Translations under genes and position numbers: made by a program
In this document: positions 1 to 13,985 of the stretch, piece by piece
Layout of the letters: every line of letters starts with the position of its first letter
How positions within the stretch are numbered: position 1 is the first letter of the stretch
Notes under the pieces: generated by a model
Database searches by the model: none
What the model was told of the DNA's origin: nothing
The model's input: only the letters and a program-made list of their open reading frames with translations
Assembly (NCBI GenBank): GCA_037074765.1
Contig: JBAMDO010000006.1
Location: 124,001 to 188,000, forward strand
Direction: 5' to 3'
From: Mansonella perstans
Lineage: Eukaryota; Nematoda; Chromadorea; Rhabditida; Onchocercidae
Length of the DNA: 64,000 nucleotides

Positions 1-2200
1 ATAAATGAAAATACAATTCAGAAACTTCCGGAACTTCAGTGCCTGAACGTAAATCATAAAGAAAAGTTTTGAACTTTAAAAGGCAATGATCGAAGAGTCA
101 TCATTTTAGGGAAAATCAACATTATTGCTCAAAATAAATTGTTTCACTAAGACATTGCACATATCTTTTTAATATTTTTTTAGTGAGATAAACATATAAT
201 TACAGTAAACATTTAAAAGACCTAAATAGAAAAAACAGCTGATAAGCGAGGAAAAATACAATACTGTTGCCATGCATTTTTTCATTCCTATAAAATAAGG
301 CCATGTCCCCTTCGAAAATGAAATAAGAAAGAAGCGAAAATTACTAAAAGAAGAAAATAGTTAAAAAGAAAGGAATTTAAACTCATTCATCAAATTAATC
401 TAGATAACTCTACTGTGAAATCCCTCTCAAGAATCAATTTATCTTCTTTCTTCGTCAGACAATTAGTCAACTTTTCCCATCTGAAGAGCAGTTCTTTCAT
501 TTTGGAAAGAAAGAAAGAAGTTAATTAAGATGAATAGCCAACAAAAGTATGATGGACTTTAATTACACATAATCAAAGTCTTTCTTTTCCATCTCTAATA
601 AATATAAAATATGAGTGAAATGTTGCAGCATCACAGTTTCAAGCACGAATATTTTCCTACTAAAAATTAGAAAAGCCTTGCCGGAGAATTTATATTTGCA
701 TGTAAATATACATGGAATTCCAAAATTTGCTACTTTTGTAAGTACAGGCCGATACGTCATCTCGAAGTTCGGCGATGATGTAGGCCAAATATAGAGCCAT
801 TAAAACTTTCTTGTTTTAATAAAAGTTTTGACGACAACATTTTGATAGATTTTTTAACTTACTGAAAAGTTCACAAATACAGACATTTATTCTCCGACAT
901 TATCACTTTTTCAAACAAAGACTAACCTGAAAAATGTTAATGGCTAAACTGTATGTTTTCAAAATATAACTGCACGCAGATGCAATTTTATCACTATGGG
1001 AAGTTCCCTAGTCCTAATGCTAATACTCTACATGGAATGCAGTGGGAAGCACTCCAGGAAGTGCAAAATGAAAAGCAAGAAAATTATTTCAAATGTAACA
1101 ATATTTTTCCATCTCTCGCGACGTGGACATGTAAATGCAATTAAGGCAAGTGATGGGATGAAAGCCTGCTTATTCAGAAATCCTTAAAATTTGACTTTTA
1201 AAATACGAACAAAACTCTGAAAAGCTAAGTTAGATAGTTATAAAATCAAGATTAAAACGTATTTCAAAGTCAAAGTTGGATAAATTGGATAAAAACTGAA
1301 ATTTTATAGTGTCTAGACACTCATCCCATTCCTCAATCTTATTTAGCATTTTTACTTTTTCCTTCCACGTTTATCCGCTCGACAGTTATCAAGAAATAAA
1401 AGCCTGCTGCAGCACAAAAATAATGATCTTTTAAAAATTTTTAATTAAGTCCTCCCACATTAATAATTCTTGCTCCAAAATTTAATTAGCAACTAATAGG
1501 CTTTATTATTTAAATAAAAATAATATGACCAAGCATAACAACATTCTGATATTCAGTCTTGACAAACTCATTGATTGATGTTGGATAGGTTGGCTGGAAA
1601 CTTTGAAATGTCTCAGCACTTTCTGGCACATCAGAATTGTTGGGTCTAACGAATAAGTTATAGGCGTATCCAACCATTATCAAATAGTTAAGATGTCTTA
1701 GGAGCTATGAAGCAAAATAATATCATACAACGAATTTTTAATTGAAGCTCCTAGTAATATCAAGTATTTGTTTGCTTAGACAAATAACTTAAAAATGTAT
1801 AAAATTTTCATCATAAGTTAATCTCAGAACCTTTTGCATCTGTTCTATTTAGAACTTCTTTCAAAACAATATACTGATTTAGACTAAAAATTATCACGAT
1901 CATTTCTTAAGCTATCTATAGCGTTTCAAGAATTTGAAGGCAAAGTCAATCTATCTCAAGATTTGCAAAATACCTTAAAATATTAAGATGGTATTTCAGC
2001 AGTTGATATTTTTAGACACTGAATGGATCATACCAGTATTTCTTGCTTATTCAACAGCGTGAAAAGAATTACAAGTATCACAACTGTCCTGTAATTTAGC
2101 CGCAGCCGTATGAAGCAGTTAACCATGCTTACAAGACACTGTTAACTGTAGAAATATACATCTTTTATTTCCTACAAATAAATGGACACTATTATAACAG
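1..2200. other. AT-rich stretch without recognisable gene
   Basis: Only short reading frames occur on both strands and none shows family motifs or convincing splice-linked coding. Nothing supportable is seen here. Confidence 0.6.
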
Positions 2201-2202
2201 TG

Positions 2203-2264
2203 ATGTGCATGTGTGTGTGTATTGTTTTTGTGTGTGTGTGTGTGTGTATGTGTGTGTGTGGTTG
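2203..2264. repeat. (GT)n microsatellite
   Basis: An alternating GT tract interrupted by short TT and TATG steps. The overlapping reading frames rich in Val/Cys (or His/Thr on the other strand) are a by-product of the repeat. Confidence 0.9.
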
Positions 2265-5200
2265 GTGCATTCATGCGCAAAAAAGTATGCGCATGTGGAA
2301 AATGCAAAAAACGAAATATTGTTGAATGTACGAAACGTGAAAAGGAGTGTAATTATTGCATTAAAAAAAAATCCCCAATCAAAAGAAATTTGAAAAAGAA
2401 GTTAGTCCTCCTTGAAATGCTCGTAATTAAGAGTTAAACAAACTGACATAAATTTGAGAAAGGAAAGTTGAAAAAAAATATATAATGCTTCACAAACAAT
2501 TAGTGAAATGGTATTGGTAGATTAACAATAAATGAAAAGTGTATGTGTATGATTGTGCGTAGAGGCAATAAGCATTGGTGAAATTATGCCGCAAAATCTA
2601 GAAGCAAAAAAAAGAATCGCTTCTTTTGATAGATTTTTGGAATTTCCAGTTCCGAAGAATGACGGGAAGTTTCTCAATCACATTTGCCAGGGACAAATTC
2701 CAAGGAAAGTAGTTCCAAATAATTATATGGGAAATTATGCAAATAAACTAAGCTGCAGTAGGTCGTCATTAGCAACTGCAGCAACAAAAATTTTCATGAC
2801 ACAAAAAAAAAACTTCTAAAATTAATGAAGTGATTAACACGACAATTAGGAGAACTGTCGAAATTGATTCGTTCGGCAAATACGAAAAACAAATAAAAGA
2901 TAAAATGTCGTATGCGCGCAGCAAATTCATTACAAATAAGCGTTTTTTTACAAACGTGCCAATGCAATTTCTAAAGAAGCAGAAGTGTTGCGACACAAAG
3001 AAAGTAATCTACACATGGAAGAAACAATAAAAGAAATTGTATAAGTAAAATTAGCAGGTGTGAACTGGTAAACACATTTCTTTTACTGTTGAATACGGTG
3101 CTCGCGGTGAATTGTGTGCATAAAAACCGAAATTTGAAAAGAAAGTAGCGTAAAAAAAGTGGTAATGGATTCCCTGACAACCTGAGAAGATTTCCGAAAT
3201 CTATTTCATGGATACTTTTAAGATTCTTAATTTTTCCCAAAAAATATGGAGAACTTCAATAAACTCCCAGATCAGATAATCATGGAAAGCCACAGTGAAA
3301 TAATACCTTCTCGAACGATGTGAACATAATATTGTGGTAAGCGCTAGCATGGAAAAACCATGAGGCAAATATTTAAAAACACCAATATGAGAAATTTTGT
3401 TCGGCATAAATGATATATGAAGTTATGATAGCAAAAATTGCTTATAACCGCAGATATAAGGGGAGACCAAAGTCAGAAAATACGAAATTTTTTGAACATA
3501 ATAAACAAGTCTGAAGTCTTGTTCCTTTCTTTTCAAGATAGCATATCAAATTAGACTGCAAAAAAATAGGGGTGCTTCAAGGTAATTACTAGCTAAATGT
3601 TGCAATGCACAAAATGTCGAAAACCACTTTTGAATATTACATCACTCATGGTAAGGTTTAAAATAAAACTTTTTGATTTGCCGTTCTGTTACTCATCAGC
3701 CTCCCTTATTTGTTCATCAGTTTCTTACCTGCCTAGCAAATCCTTTCCTTATTTACTTTCATCTACTTACTTATTGCCTTAAAAGCCAAGTAATTCATCG
3801 AAACATTGCAGTTTTAGTATGCACTCTCTTTTCAAATATTCAAAATGGCAGTTTATTGACCAAGGTAAATGTCGATGCCGATAGTGACAGCACGCATAAG
3901 AATACAGCTGAAAGATTTTTGAGCAAACGTATCATTGAAAAAATCTTAAAAAATTAAAAATCCTCGAGCCGATAACAGACAAACAACTCGCCGGAACCCG
4001 TATTCAAGCAAGCAAAAAAAAATTGGTGAATAATGATAATACAAGATAACTGAGTTGAATTCTTTTGTAAAGAGACCAATATACAATGTGAACAAACAAA
4101 AAATAAAAATGCTAAACATGAATAAAAATTAGAAACGCTTTGAGAAAATCAAATCCAGAAAATCCTAAGGAAACTCAAAGAAATGGATTGAATGCGATAT
4201 GATCCAAAAAAAAAAAAAAAAAAAAGAAAAATGCAGACAACCAAATAATGATTTTGAAAATAATGAAGAATTATTACACTTAGATCCTAAGTAACAGACT
4301 TTTGATTCACAGAAAAGAAGCCGACTAATTCCTGAACGAAATTTAAATTATGCGCTTCTAAGCTAGGAATGAAGATCCAAAATGAATCAAAAAAGGGAGA
4401 AAAGTTTAGTCCATTTCCCAGAAGTAACGCAATTCTTTACTTTAAAACATCTTTGCACCTTGGATTTTTCTCATATTTCATTCTGGTTATTCTCTGATCA
4501 TATTTTTGGGACTTTGCTTTAAAGGACAATAAAAGTTATCATTTTTTTTTTCCACATCTAAGGAATGATTTTCTGGATAACATAATGAAACGTTTTAAAG
4601 AAATAGACAGCAGACGGTAATATGTTAACTCATGCTTTTTATGGAATCCAAAAAATAAACAGCAGAAATTTAAAAATCATGCAAGAAATTTCGAGAATTC
4701 TTGGAATCATAAAGATAACTAAGCAATCCCGATATTTAATTTTCAGGATAAATCTATTTAAGAAACTCCATAAATCCCTAAACATCTTACTTACCTTCAT
4801 TTCTACCTATTTATCATTATTTAAAAAGTACAAGAGTCAAGACAAAGCACAATTATAAATATATGAATAATTCAAATGACAAAAAATAAAGGAATGCACC
4901 ATATTTGGTCAAATTCTTCGAGTAGGTTGCAAAAAATAAATAATTAGTATAATTAAAACAAAAAGATAATACAAACAGCTTAATGAAATAATGATATTCT
5001 TAGTGTTTTATAACTATTGCCATTATTATTGCATTACGAGGAAAAGGAAACATTAAAGAGCGTGAAATGGAGAAAACTGCAACCTGAGATCGCACAGATC
5101 AAAGCATAAAGCCCACTTCTAAACGTTCGAGAAAACCGCGATTGCCCGAAGTGGAAAAAAGGAACTGATCAAAGCGAGCAATCACTAGCAAACATAACTT

Positions 5201-5520
5201 CCTCATCAGAATCCCAAGAAGGAAAAAATGTAAGGGAATAGCAAAAAACACTTGTCAACAAATCTATGAAAATTCAATTTATGATGAGCCGTAATACTGA
5301 ATCGAAAACTTTATCTAACCGCTACGGAATTTCAGTAGAACGATAAGTGGGTATGATATGGACAAATTACCCTTACTTGTACAAAGTGTAAAATTAAAAA
5401 GCACAGAAATGTATACAATTCAGCATCCATATAAATCTATCGCAATTTTTTTTCAAAATGAGAAACCCATTAAATTCGATTAAAATTAAGGATTTATTGC
5501 AGGAAGCAAATAAAAAAAAT
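2265..5520 (+). other. Unidentified coding-like fragments, possible decayed or fast-evolving gene
   Basis: Several + strand stretches read like protein but sit in different frames separated by stops. Examples are a Cys/Lys-rich piece at about 2275-2437 (VCACGKCKKRNIVEC), a longer piece at about 2570-2816 (containing EFPVPKNDGKFLNHICQGQI), a basic piece at 2845-3027, a piece at about 3850-3957 (DADSDSTHKNTAERFLSKR) running into a shifted frame (LEPITDKQLAGTRIQ), and a basic piece near 5090-5190 (TSKRSRKPRLPEVEK). Local GC rises inside these pieces. No domain is recognised. It could be exons of a lineage-specific gene, a pseudogene, or chance. Confidence 0.25.
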
Positions 5521-6275
5521 AGCAGTGCTTTCAGGACGAAAGTTGTTATTTTCGTAGTGCATTAAAGAAATTTCGGTGGAAAATAATGCAAATTCCTTAA
5601 AAACTCGATTTATATAGAGCAGGTTTTAACTCATTACTGAATTAAACAATGAATTAATCTTATTTTTTTTGATTTCCAAAGTTATTACCTACGACTAATA
5701 TTTTAATAGGAAAACAAAGAAACAAATTAACTAAAAACAGCAAAAGTGAAAAAATAGAAAACCGATAATTTGAACAGCAATGATTTGAAAACGTGACCAC
5801 TGTCAGCAACAAAAACACGACCGATAAGTTACATCATTCTGAGTTCGTTTGCAAAATAGAAAATTAAGAACATGAAATCTACAAAATAATGAAAGATCGT
5901 CCAAGAGATCAAAGCCCTGAGTAAGTTCGTCTATTGATGTTCCATTCTTCTGAAACTGTTTAATAGATAAAAAATAGCTGTTAAGTTCTTCCCCTTTAAT
6001 ACTCTCCTAAATTATGAAATACTCCGTGATTTTACAATTTCTTGAACAAAAGACAAAGTATCAACTTTTGATATTGCCTAATCATTCAACACAGCAAATT
6101 CCTTCATGGTGCAATGACACGAACATACCATGGTTTTTCAAGAAAGGAATAAGAATTAATTACCTGGAATTTCAATACAATATAATATGCTGACAATCAA
6201 AAACATAAACTGATTTGGAAAATTTCAGACTAAATATGACCGAACTCACCTAACAGACATGAAAATAGAAAATAT

Positions 6276-9200
6276 TTACCATTGACCAGTGACGTCCCCC
6301 ATTCGATTTCTCGCATATTCGATTCGAATACCACCACGCTGTGAGCTTGAAATACGATAACCCTGCAGAGCATTCATCACTAACGTAGCCTGCCGAACAT
6401 CTCGAAATTCCACAAATGCCACAGTTGTGTCATTCCTGGTATGCAACCGTAATCGTGTAAATCCGGGATACGCACAGAAAAGCTGCAAAAGTGGAATTTT
6501 TTAGTTAAATTTTTTTTTTAGTCAAATTTTTTAGTCATTTTAGATTAACAGCTGCTCACAACTGACCTACTCACAACTGACCTCAGCCGCGCCGGTCTAT
6601 CGAAATTACAGACGGGTAGTTTTAAGACAAGTAGTTTTCGTGAAACGAAACTCGAAAACTGAATTCGGATATCTCTGTTGAATTATTTGAAAATTTGAAT
6701 TCGCTTAAGTAGAAAAATCAACGTATTTTGGCTCCAGCTGTAATGAATTTTACGCACTCAGTTTTCATTAAAAAGAAAAATTTCAAAGGACGTATATCCC
6801 AAAGTATGCACTATTGTACTATTAAAAAAATTTAGGAAAACATTGCAGTTTTCTAATTTCTACACGATTTCCGAGTTTTTGAAAAAGACAAAAATAACAA
6901 AAACACATTAAAGTAATTATTTTCTTAATAAATCGTTCAAATTTAATGATATCAACATTTCTAAATTCTCTAAAAAATACATTTTTACGAATTCTCTAAA
7001 ATTCTCTAAAAAATTCTCTAAAAAACACATTTTTACGGATGTACTTTTACAGAATGACAGGACTAATCAATATCACAACATTATTTCAATTTGTTGAGTG
7101 AGTTTTTTCAATCTCTACCCAACAAACTTCACAGTTCCGTAAACTATGATTAGACTTACTTTTTTCGACCTCATATCCTAAAGTCTGAAGATTGCTTGAA
7201 TTTTTTTACGATTCAAGAAAAGATGTGATGAAGTGGAAAATGCTTCGGCTTTCGACTGATTTTTACTAAATGCTTAGGAAATAGTAGAAATGTACGCTAT
7301 TGAGTACATGCATAATTTGCCACAAAAAGTAATTTTTCATTTGCTTTCAACTGTCAGCAGTTTTGTTTCTACACTAACAACAAGTAAATAAATGGATATA
7401 CAGTAAGTAAATAAATGACCATTTCTTTATTCGTAAGTGAAGATAAGATGTGCAAAAAAAAAAAAAAATAATTTACTGATGAATTCGTAAGTGAAGACAG
7501 TAATTTACTGATGAATTCGTAAGTGAAGTAAAGATAAGATGTGCAAAATTACATCCTAAACACAGTTTTCTCTCATACCGTTTTTCCTTCTATGATTCTA
7601 ACTTCTGTTTTTAACATTACTTTCCTAACTGTTCATTTTTGATTGCGAAGTATTATCCGCAGGGAAGCAAAACTTTTTGTTTAAGCATGTAACGCCTCTA
7701 AGTAAAAAAATTACGAAAATCGGAAAAAAGGAAAACACTGCACTTGACCAATGACCATGTTTCATCAAAAATCCAACCATCAAAATATTTTTTTATAAAT
7801 CTTAGGACTTCCTTTATCAGATGTTTAATTTCCAATCAAAATACGATCTATAATTTGCAATTTCACTATCTTACCTAGCTAATCACTTTCGAAGACAAAG
7901 TTAACATATATCATACATGATCCAATTATTCTCAGATAACATAACAATAATATGTTTATAGAATGGATACTTCTTCTATTTTCACTTGTTCTTGTAAATG
8001 CTTCAAGACTCAATCATTTTCTAAATGTTGAATAAAATTTTTTCATTAGTGAACTGCGCAAGTGAAACCAGTACTGAGAATGCCTGGTCATACAACACAT
8101 GCTACTATATTCTGTCGCTAATTATGCATGCATCGAAAGTGCTTCAGGAGTATACTCTACCATTGGATCACTACATTTATTATTTTTGATTATATTGATA
8201 TATAAAATCCCAAAATTAAGGACTATAAAGTTTACTTATATGATAGCAAATTGGAAATCCGAAAAAAAAAATGCATCTCAATTTAGCAAATTCAATTAAA
8301 CTAAACAAAACAGAAGATGAATTTTGGCATCTATATGCATAAATTCACTGCGGACGCCAAATGAATGTAAGAAAGAATGTAGTTCAGTCTATCTCGTCCT
8401 AGTTTGGGCATATCTTTTTGAACAGACAACACTCGTACCAATATGCATCATGTGATGAAGTTATAAATCATTACTCTGTACCAGTGTTGTGGACTAAATG
8501 ATTGAGCACGAAATGCAAAACAAACTCACAGTTTTCAGTTCATCTTCTGTGATTCCATCCCCCAAATTGGCTACGAAGAGTGTGGAGCATGCTGGTGATA
8601 CTGTTACTGCAGCCCTCGCAACTGTGTTTGCCGATGTTACCGCTACAGCATTCAGTTGTGCAGCGGCAACATGTTGCGTAGCAGCTGTTAATTGAGCAAC
8701 TGCAGCGTTTGGTTGCAAAAAAGGTGCTGGAGAAACATTGGCAGCTGCAACGGGAGGTAATGGAAAACCAGCAGCAATTGCAGCTGCAGCGGGGGGTAGC
8801 AGAAACGGTGGTTGAGACGCCGCTGCTGCGGCCGCTGCTGCGGCAGCCGCAGCAAACTGCGGTACTGAATTCAAAATGAAATGATTTTCATTAAAAATAT
8901 GAGCAAGCTGTGGATCATTGATACATGCCGCATTGATTAAATCCTGCCTGTGTGATGTGGGAACAGGTAATGACGGTGGTGGTGGTGGTGGTGCAAAAAT
9001 TGGCTGTGGCTGCGGCATTGCTGATGCTGCGACTGCTGCAGCTGCAGCTTGAAGCACACCTGCAGGAAAAGCTGCCGCGGTGACGGAAGTTGGCGGTGGG
9101 AGAACAGGCAATGGTGGCGAGATCTGCTTAGGTTTCGGTACTTTCGTATTGCTTTTCGCTTTTTCGAGACGAATCTTATGACCAGTAACAGGATCAAAAA

Positions 9201-9516
9201 GTACGCTCTGCAAAGCTCTCATGGCAATGTCAGCATCCTCGGCGCTAGAAAAAGTGACAAAACCAACAGGCGACGCAATGCCGCCATCCCTAGATTGCGT
9301 TATTCGAAGCAGTGAATTCTCGTAACCACGGCAGCATCGGAAAAGGAGGTAAAGCTCGCGTTGTTTCACATCCATCGGCAAGCCAGAAACAAATAGGGTA
9401 CGTACTGGCTCATTCCCAGCAACATTGGGCGCTGTCCGCATAGATACCGCTGAACTGGTACTACCTGTCTCAATCGATTCCAATGATTCGGTGCCCGTTA
9501 ATTTGCCGTTCTCCAT
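6276..9516 (-). CDS. mec-8: MEC-8/RBPMS-type RNA-binding protein with two RRMs
   Basis: Two exons, 9516..8530 and 6482..6276, join in phase 0 across a ~2-kb intron and give about 397 residues. RRM1 spans roughly residues 38-118, with RNP2 LFVSGLPM and RNP1 VGFVTFSS, the RBPMS/couch-potato/MEC-8 signature. RRM2 starts near residue 310 (STLFVANLG) and is completed by the second exon (TVAFVEF, RGGIRIEYARN). The family binds CAC-containing RNA, and C. elegans MEC-8 regulates alternative splicing in the nucleus. The linker is long and biased, with a 12-Ala run and poly-Pro tracts, so the protein exceeds the ~310 residues I recall for C. elegans MEC-8. The frame stays open upstream of the chosen ATG (basic, Ser/Pro-rich), so the N-terminus could be longer. 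At the 3' end, TGG-TAA coincides with a possible donor (ATG|GTAAAT), so a further downstream exon cannot be excluded. Confidence 0.88.
6963..7036. repeat. Short direct repeats of AATTCTCTAAAAAA
   Basis: Four near-identical copies of an AATTCTCTAAA(A) word, two of them followed by ACATTTTTACG. They lie in the long mec-8 intron. Confidence 0.6.
7433..7549. repeat. Duplicated intronic segment
   Basis: TCGTAAGTGAAG is present three times, with GATAAGATGTGCAAAA and AATTTACTGATGAAT present twice, in a pattern of partial tandem duplication within the mec-8 intron. Confidence 0.65.
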
Positions 9517-10520
9517 TTTCGGAGACGGACCCCCAGATGGTGAATGTGATCGCTTCAGATTTACTTTTTTTTTTTTTTTTCAAGCGAGTTTTTTAAAAAT
9601 AAATCACTGCACTACGACGCTGCAACTAAACAAGTATAGATATTTGGGTAAATCTCCCTCCTCAGCAAGCCTGAAAAAAAGTTCTATCAAAATTATTTAT
9701 AGATAATTTTAAGCTAATATAAAGACAACGAACGATAAAATTAAGAGTTATTTCTTTCAAAGATAAATCAATAAAACTTTCAAAGAAGAATTCCTCATAA
9801 TGTAATGCTTTTTATGGAAGTTAATATTCATATAAGCAAGTTGAGTTAAATCAGGAGCATAGTGTACAATAAAGATGCCGATTAATTTGCTTTCCGTGAT
9901 TAATATCATTACGTGTAGGAATGTTAATATGAAATGTAATAGAATCAAACTTCATAAATTAAAATTCATTATTTAATTAATTATTCAGTTATCATTTTCT
10001 GTAATAAAAATGAACTAAAAACGCCACGAAACGGAAAGGCTTTACTTATCCATCGATATTGCCAAGGTCACATTCTTTAACCAACATTAGTTTTTTTTTT
10101 ATAAAAATAGGTAATTATAGGACATCCCGAAAGCAACAGTCAACATATTACCCACATCTTCCTTCATCATATAAAACTATAATATCACATACACATATAC
10201 CTTTATAGTAGCATTCATCATGCGCTGTACGTTGACATACTTGGTCCCTAAGTGCACGATGGATGCTTCGACGGTCAATTACATAATTCACCCGTTATTG
10301 CCCAATTTCCTATACATTCTAATGTAGAACATACCCACTATACCCCACACACATACACATGGACAAAATTATATCCATGCAAACGGCACTTCATCTAATG
10401 AACATAATGGAGTGGTCGTCACTTCAAAACTGCTAAGCCAGTTTGATTTACACGCCTTTCTATACTGATCATCTCCCGATCAGTGAAAACATTGCCCTTA
10501 TGTAGGCAGTAATTTTAAGA

Positions 10521-10592
10521 GATTTTTTTTAAACATCGAATAATACAGGAATTTTTTTTTAAACATCGAATAATACAAGAATTTTTTTTTAA
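10521..10592. repeat. ~30-bp tandem repeat
   Basis: Two full copies and a partial third of a unit made of a T run followed by AAACATCGAATAATACARGA. Confidence 0.8.
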
Positions 10593-12030
10593 AACCCTAA
10601 TCTGCTACCTGCATAATTCAAAAGATTTTTAATCATTTTTCCAAAACAATTTATTCTTAGACTTAAGTTTCCATCTTTGTTCTCCTTACAAAACTTACAT
10701 TTTCATGAAAAAATTATGAAGCATGAAGATGGAAAGCCGAAGCCAACTCTCCCCTGATACGAGTAAGATCCTAAAGAACTAAATGCATGTCAAAACTTTC
10801 AAAAAATAAAGTATATGATGGGCATCACAGTCCATTAATTCCTTTCATATTAATGCGCATCATCATTATATTACATTATTCAACATAATGGAACAAATAC
10901 TATAACATAAATCATGCAACAGCAGATGACACTTCATCTAAAGCACATCAGTCATGAAATATAACAAAGGGTGAGAAGAATTTGCTAGGAATTCTAAAAC
11001 GAAACAGTGACTTTAAAACTAAGATAATGAGCAAGACACTTCACTGCTTTATCCGTATCTCTAATGAAAGCAATAATCAAATCTTTAACATTACTTCCAA
11101 CGTTTTAGTCCTCAAATAAGCCTTGAAATTAGGAGCAAAAAAAGACAGAATATATAATACTTCTTCATCTGATTTATGATGTCCAATATTTATGTTACTC
11201 AAATCCACTCTTGGAATGAAACAATGATCAAAACAATATCGCTCTATAGGATCGATTCTGGCGCTAATAATGTTTGCAGTTCAGGTCATTAGAGACGAAT
11301 AACCACTACATGATTTCCCGTTTAGATGATGAAAGAGAGATTTCTACATTCTTTTCTGTACAACCTTTAATATTGGAATGTTCCTCAATGAATCAGAAAC
11401 ATATCCAAAACAAGGGATTAAAGTGATAAAAAATCTTTAATCCACATTTCATTTGTTATGGGTACACCAACATGTTAAACATCTTCCAGAATATTGAAAA
11501 TTCTTGTAGATGGAATTTTCGTATTTGGCAGTGATAAATCATGCAAAAAATAATTCACAGTAACGGAAGAAATTCTTTGCTGACCGACTTCTTCATTCAG
11601 AAATACCTAACGACTTACAGCTTCCTAAAGGTACCTTGAGAAACAACGAAGATCAATTATTTTGTTACGGTTTCATAAATTTTGCAAAACCTCATTTTGA
11701 GTATTATCAATTTGCAATTTCTGTAACGATATTTTCTCGTGGGAAACCACAAGAAATCTCAGTTAATCCGTGTTACAAAGAAATATGAAAATACTTGGAT
11801 TGCTAACAGAGGCTTTGAATGACCTATGCACTGTTCTGTTTGTGGCTCAATATTTTCGTACTAAGATCTAGCAAACAATGAACTAAACAATCAAGAAAGT
11901 AAACAGTGATCAGGAAAATGACGGATAGTTAGATGAAAATTGCAAATAAACTAAAAAGATGGGAAAGTCAATATTTAGTAAATGTAAAAGATTGCAACTT
12001 TTCCCTAAAAAAGAATAAATAGCATAATGT

Positions 12031-12087
12031 ATACGATAATGCTCTGTCCTCAAGAACATATACGATAATGCTCTGTCCTCAAGAACA
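12031..12087. repeat. 29-bp tandem duplication
   Basis: The unit containing TACGATAATGCTCTGTCCTC followed by AAGAACA occurs twice head to tail with no visible difference in the core. Confidence 0.85.
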
Positions 12088-13907
12088 GAAATTAATCGCT
12101 GAAAATGACGATCTTCAAAAGTCGAAGAAATTGTACTTATGAGAATCGTAAGATATTATCACGAAATGCATCAAAAGCATTGCACCAATCCAGGCGACAT
12201 TTTCCTGACATTTTTTAAGAGCAACAGATTCATTAGCAGATTATATTGAGATGGGATTATCATTAAGAGGATATGAAGTAACCATTACCAAATTGTGATA
12301 CTCAGCAGAAGAATATTCTCATCTTGCCATTTAATGATTGACCTCGACATAAAGTGCCCATGGCGAAGACCTTCCCGCCTATGCAGAGAAAGATATGCGG
12401 ACTTTAAATACAGAAAGATGACAAGACCGAAACAATTTTGTTTACTCAATGCAGAAATATAAGGGCAGGTACACACAATTCGCATTACATATATTAGCCC
12501 ATAAATACTTCATACACTCATAAATGATATGACAGAATACCAGTAACAAACAGATCTTTATATTCAAATATATATTGGAATAGAAAAGCTTTGTATACTA
12601 CGAATTCTTTTCATGAAGCAGCAATCTTCCAAAGAGTAAAATAAATCAAATTAGAATGCAAACAGATTAGAGTATCGCTCAGAGTAAGCAGAAAAATTTG
12701 ATGCACGTACTATTACATGCTATCTTCGTCAACCATTATTGAATGAACTTGTTTGGAAATCTAACTTTTTTACAAATAAATAATGGAACGATAAATTGGT
12801 TTGCACTTAGAAAAATTGTTTTCCTTTAAAAAATATTATAAAAATTTTTGGAAAAATGAAATATAATGAGTAAAAATAAAACAAAATTCACATTAGTTAT
12901 AGACAAGAAATATTCCGTTAATTTCAATGTCAGTGTTTTTTTTTTTTTCCTGTCAAAACTTGACAATATTTAAAATTAGAAGGAAGCACATCATCTTGAC
13001 AATGCATGGAGCATTCACATCATATGTGTGGTCTACTATGCCATAAAGTAAAAAAAAGGAGAAAACTTATGAGGAGAGAAGACGTTGCAAAAATTATGCA
13101 TTTGGAGGAAAAATATCATAAGTATTCATTGAGATAAAAGTATATTCATCCTACTCCTCAGCAGATGTCTCTTCTAATGACATCTTTTTTTTCCTTTAAT
13201 TTATAGCTATGCTCTGTTTTATCCCATATCACACTGTTCACAGATAATTATCCACATCAGGAGTTCCTGATCTCAGAACTAATCTCTTCATTCAAAAATT
13301 ACGTTACCATTCAAGATTCCAAAGCCAGATTAGATCAACGAGATCTATCGGCGGTTACTCTCAATATAAATCAAACAATGGGTTACTATATATAAATACA
13401 TATATATATTTTTAGATATATCTAAAATACGGGCAACAAAACATCTTAGTTATTAATTCGCTTAAACCAATAGATATCACAAGCTTATTTCTTATAACAA
13501 TAAACAAGGATACGAACAAACTTTCAACAATAATTCAAAAAGCATATAAATCACAGCATAATAATACAAGCTCATTTCTCATCAAAACTGCTAATACGTC
13601 AAAGAAGCACTGATTTAAAGTTTGTTTTTGTTTCTCAAGTCTTTTTTTAAAGTAGTTTTTAAAAAAAAAATCAGCAGATGATCAGTGCTTCAAAAAATAC
13701 TTTAAATCATCAATTCTGCTTTCTTATTATAGAAAGACTTTTTGCACATCTACAAACATTGTGACAGGAAAGGGCACTTTTAAAGTATTATATTAAAACA
13801 TCCATTCTTCATCTCTTCCATCAAATCTTCAATTTCACAAAATTTACATTAAAAGAAAAAAAAAAAAAAAACATTACAAGCAACAAAAAAAAACAGTATC
13901 AGCATTA

Positions 13908-13985
13908 CATTATACCTCTACAGATTGCAATATGCGGCATTAATCGCATTATACCTCTACAGATTGCAATATGCGGCATTAATCG
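13908..13985. repeat. 39-bp perfect tandem duplication
   Basis: A unit beginning CATTATACCTCTACAG and ending GCGGCATTAATCG is present twice head to tail and appears identical, suggesting recent duplication. Confidence 0.9.

Noticed and set aside
2119..2393. Frames of about 60 codons on both strands across the GT repeat
   Set aside because: They are His/Thr or Cys/Val repeats produced by the microsatellite.
8937..9315. Additional frames inside the mec-8 first exon, including a His-rich one
   Set aside because: Shadows of the GC-rich Ala/Pro coding sequence in other frames.
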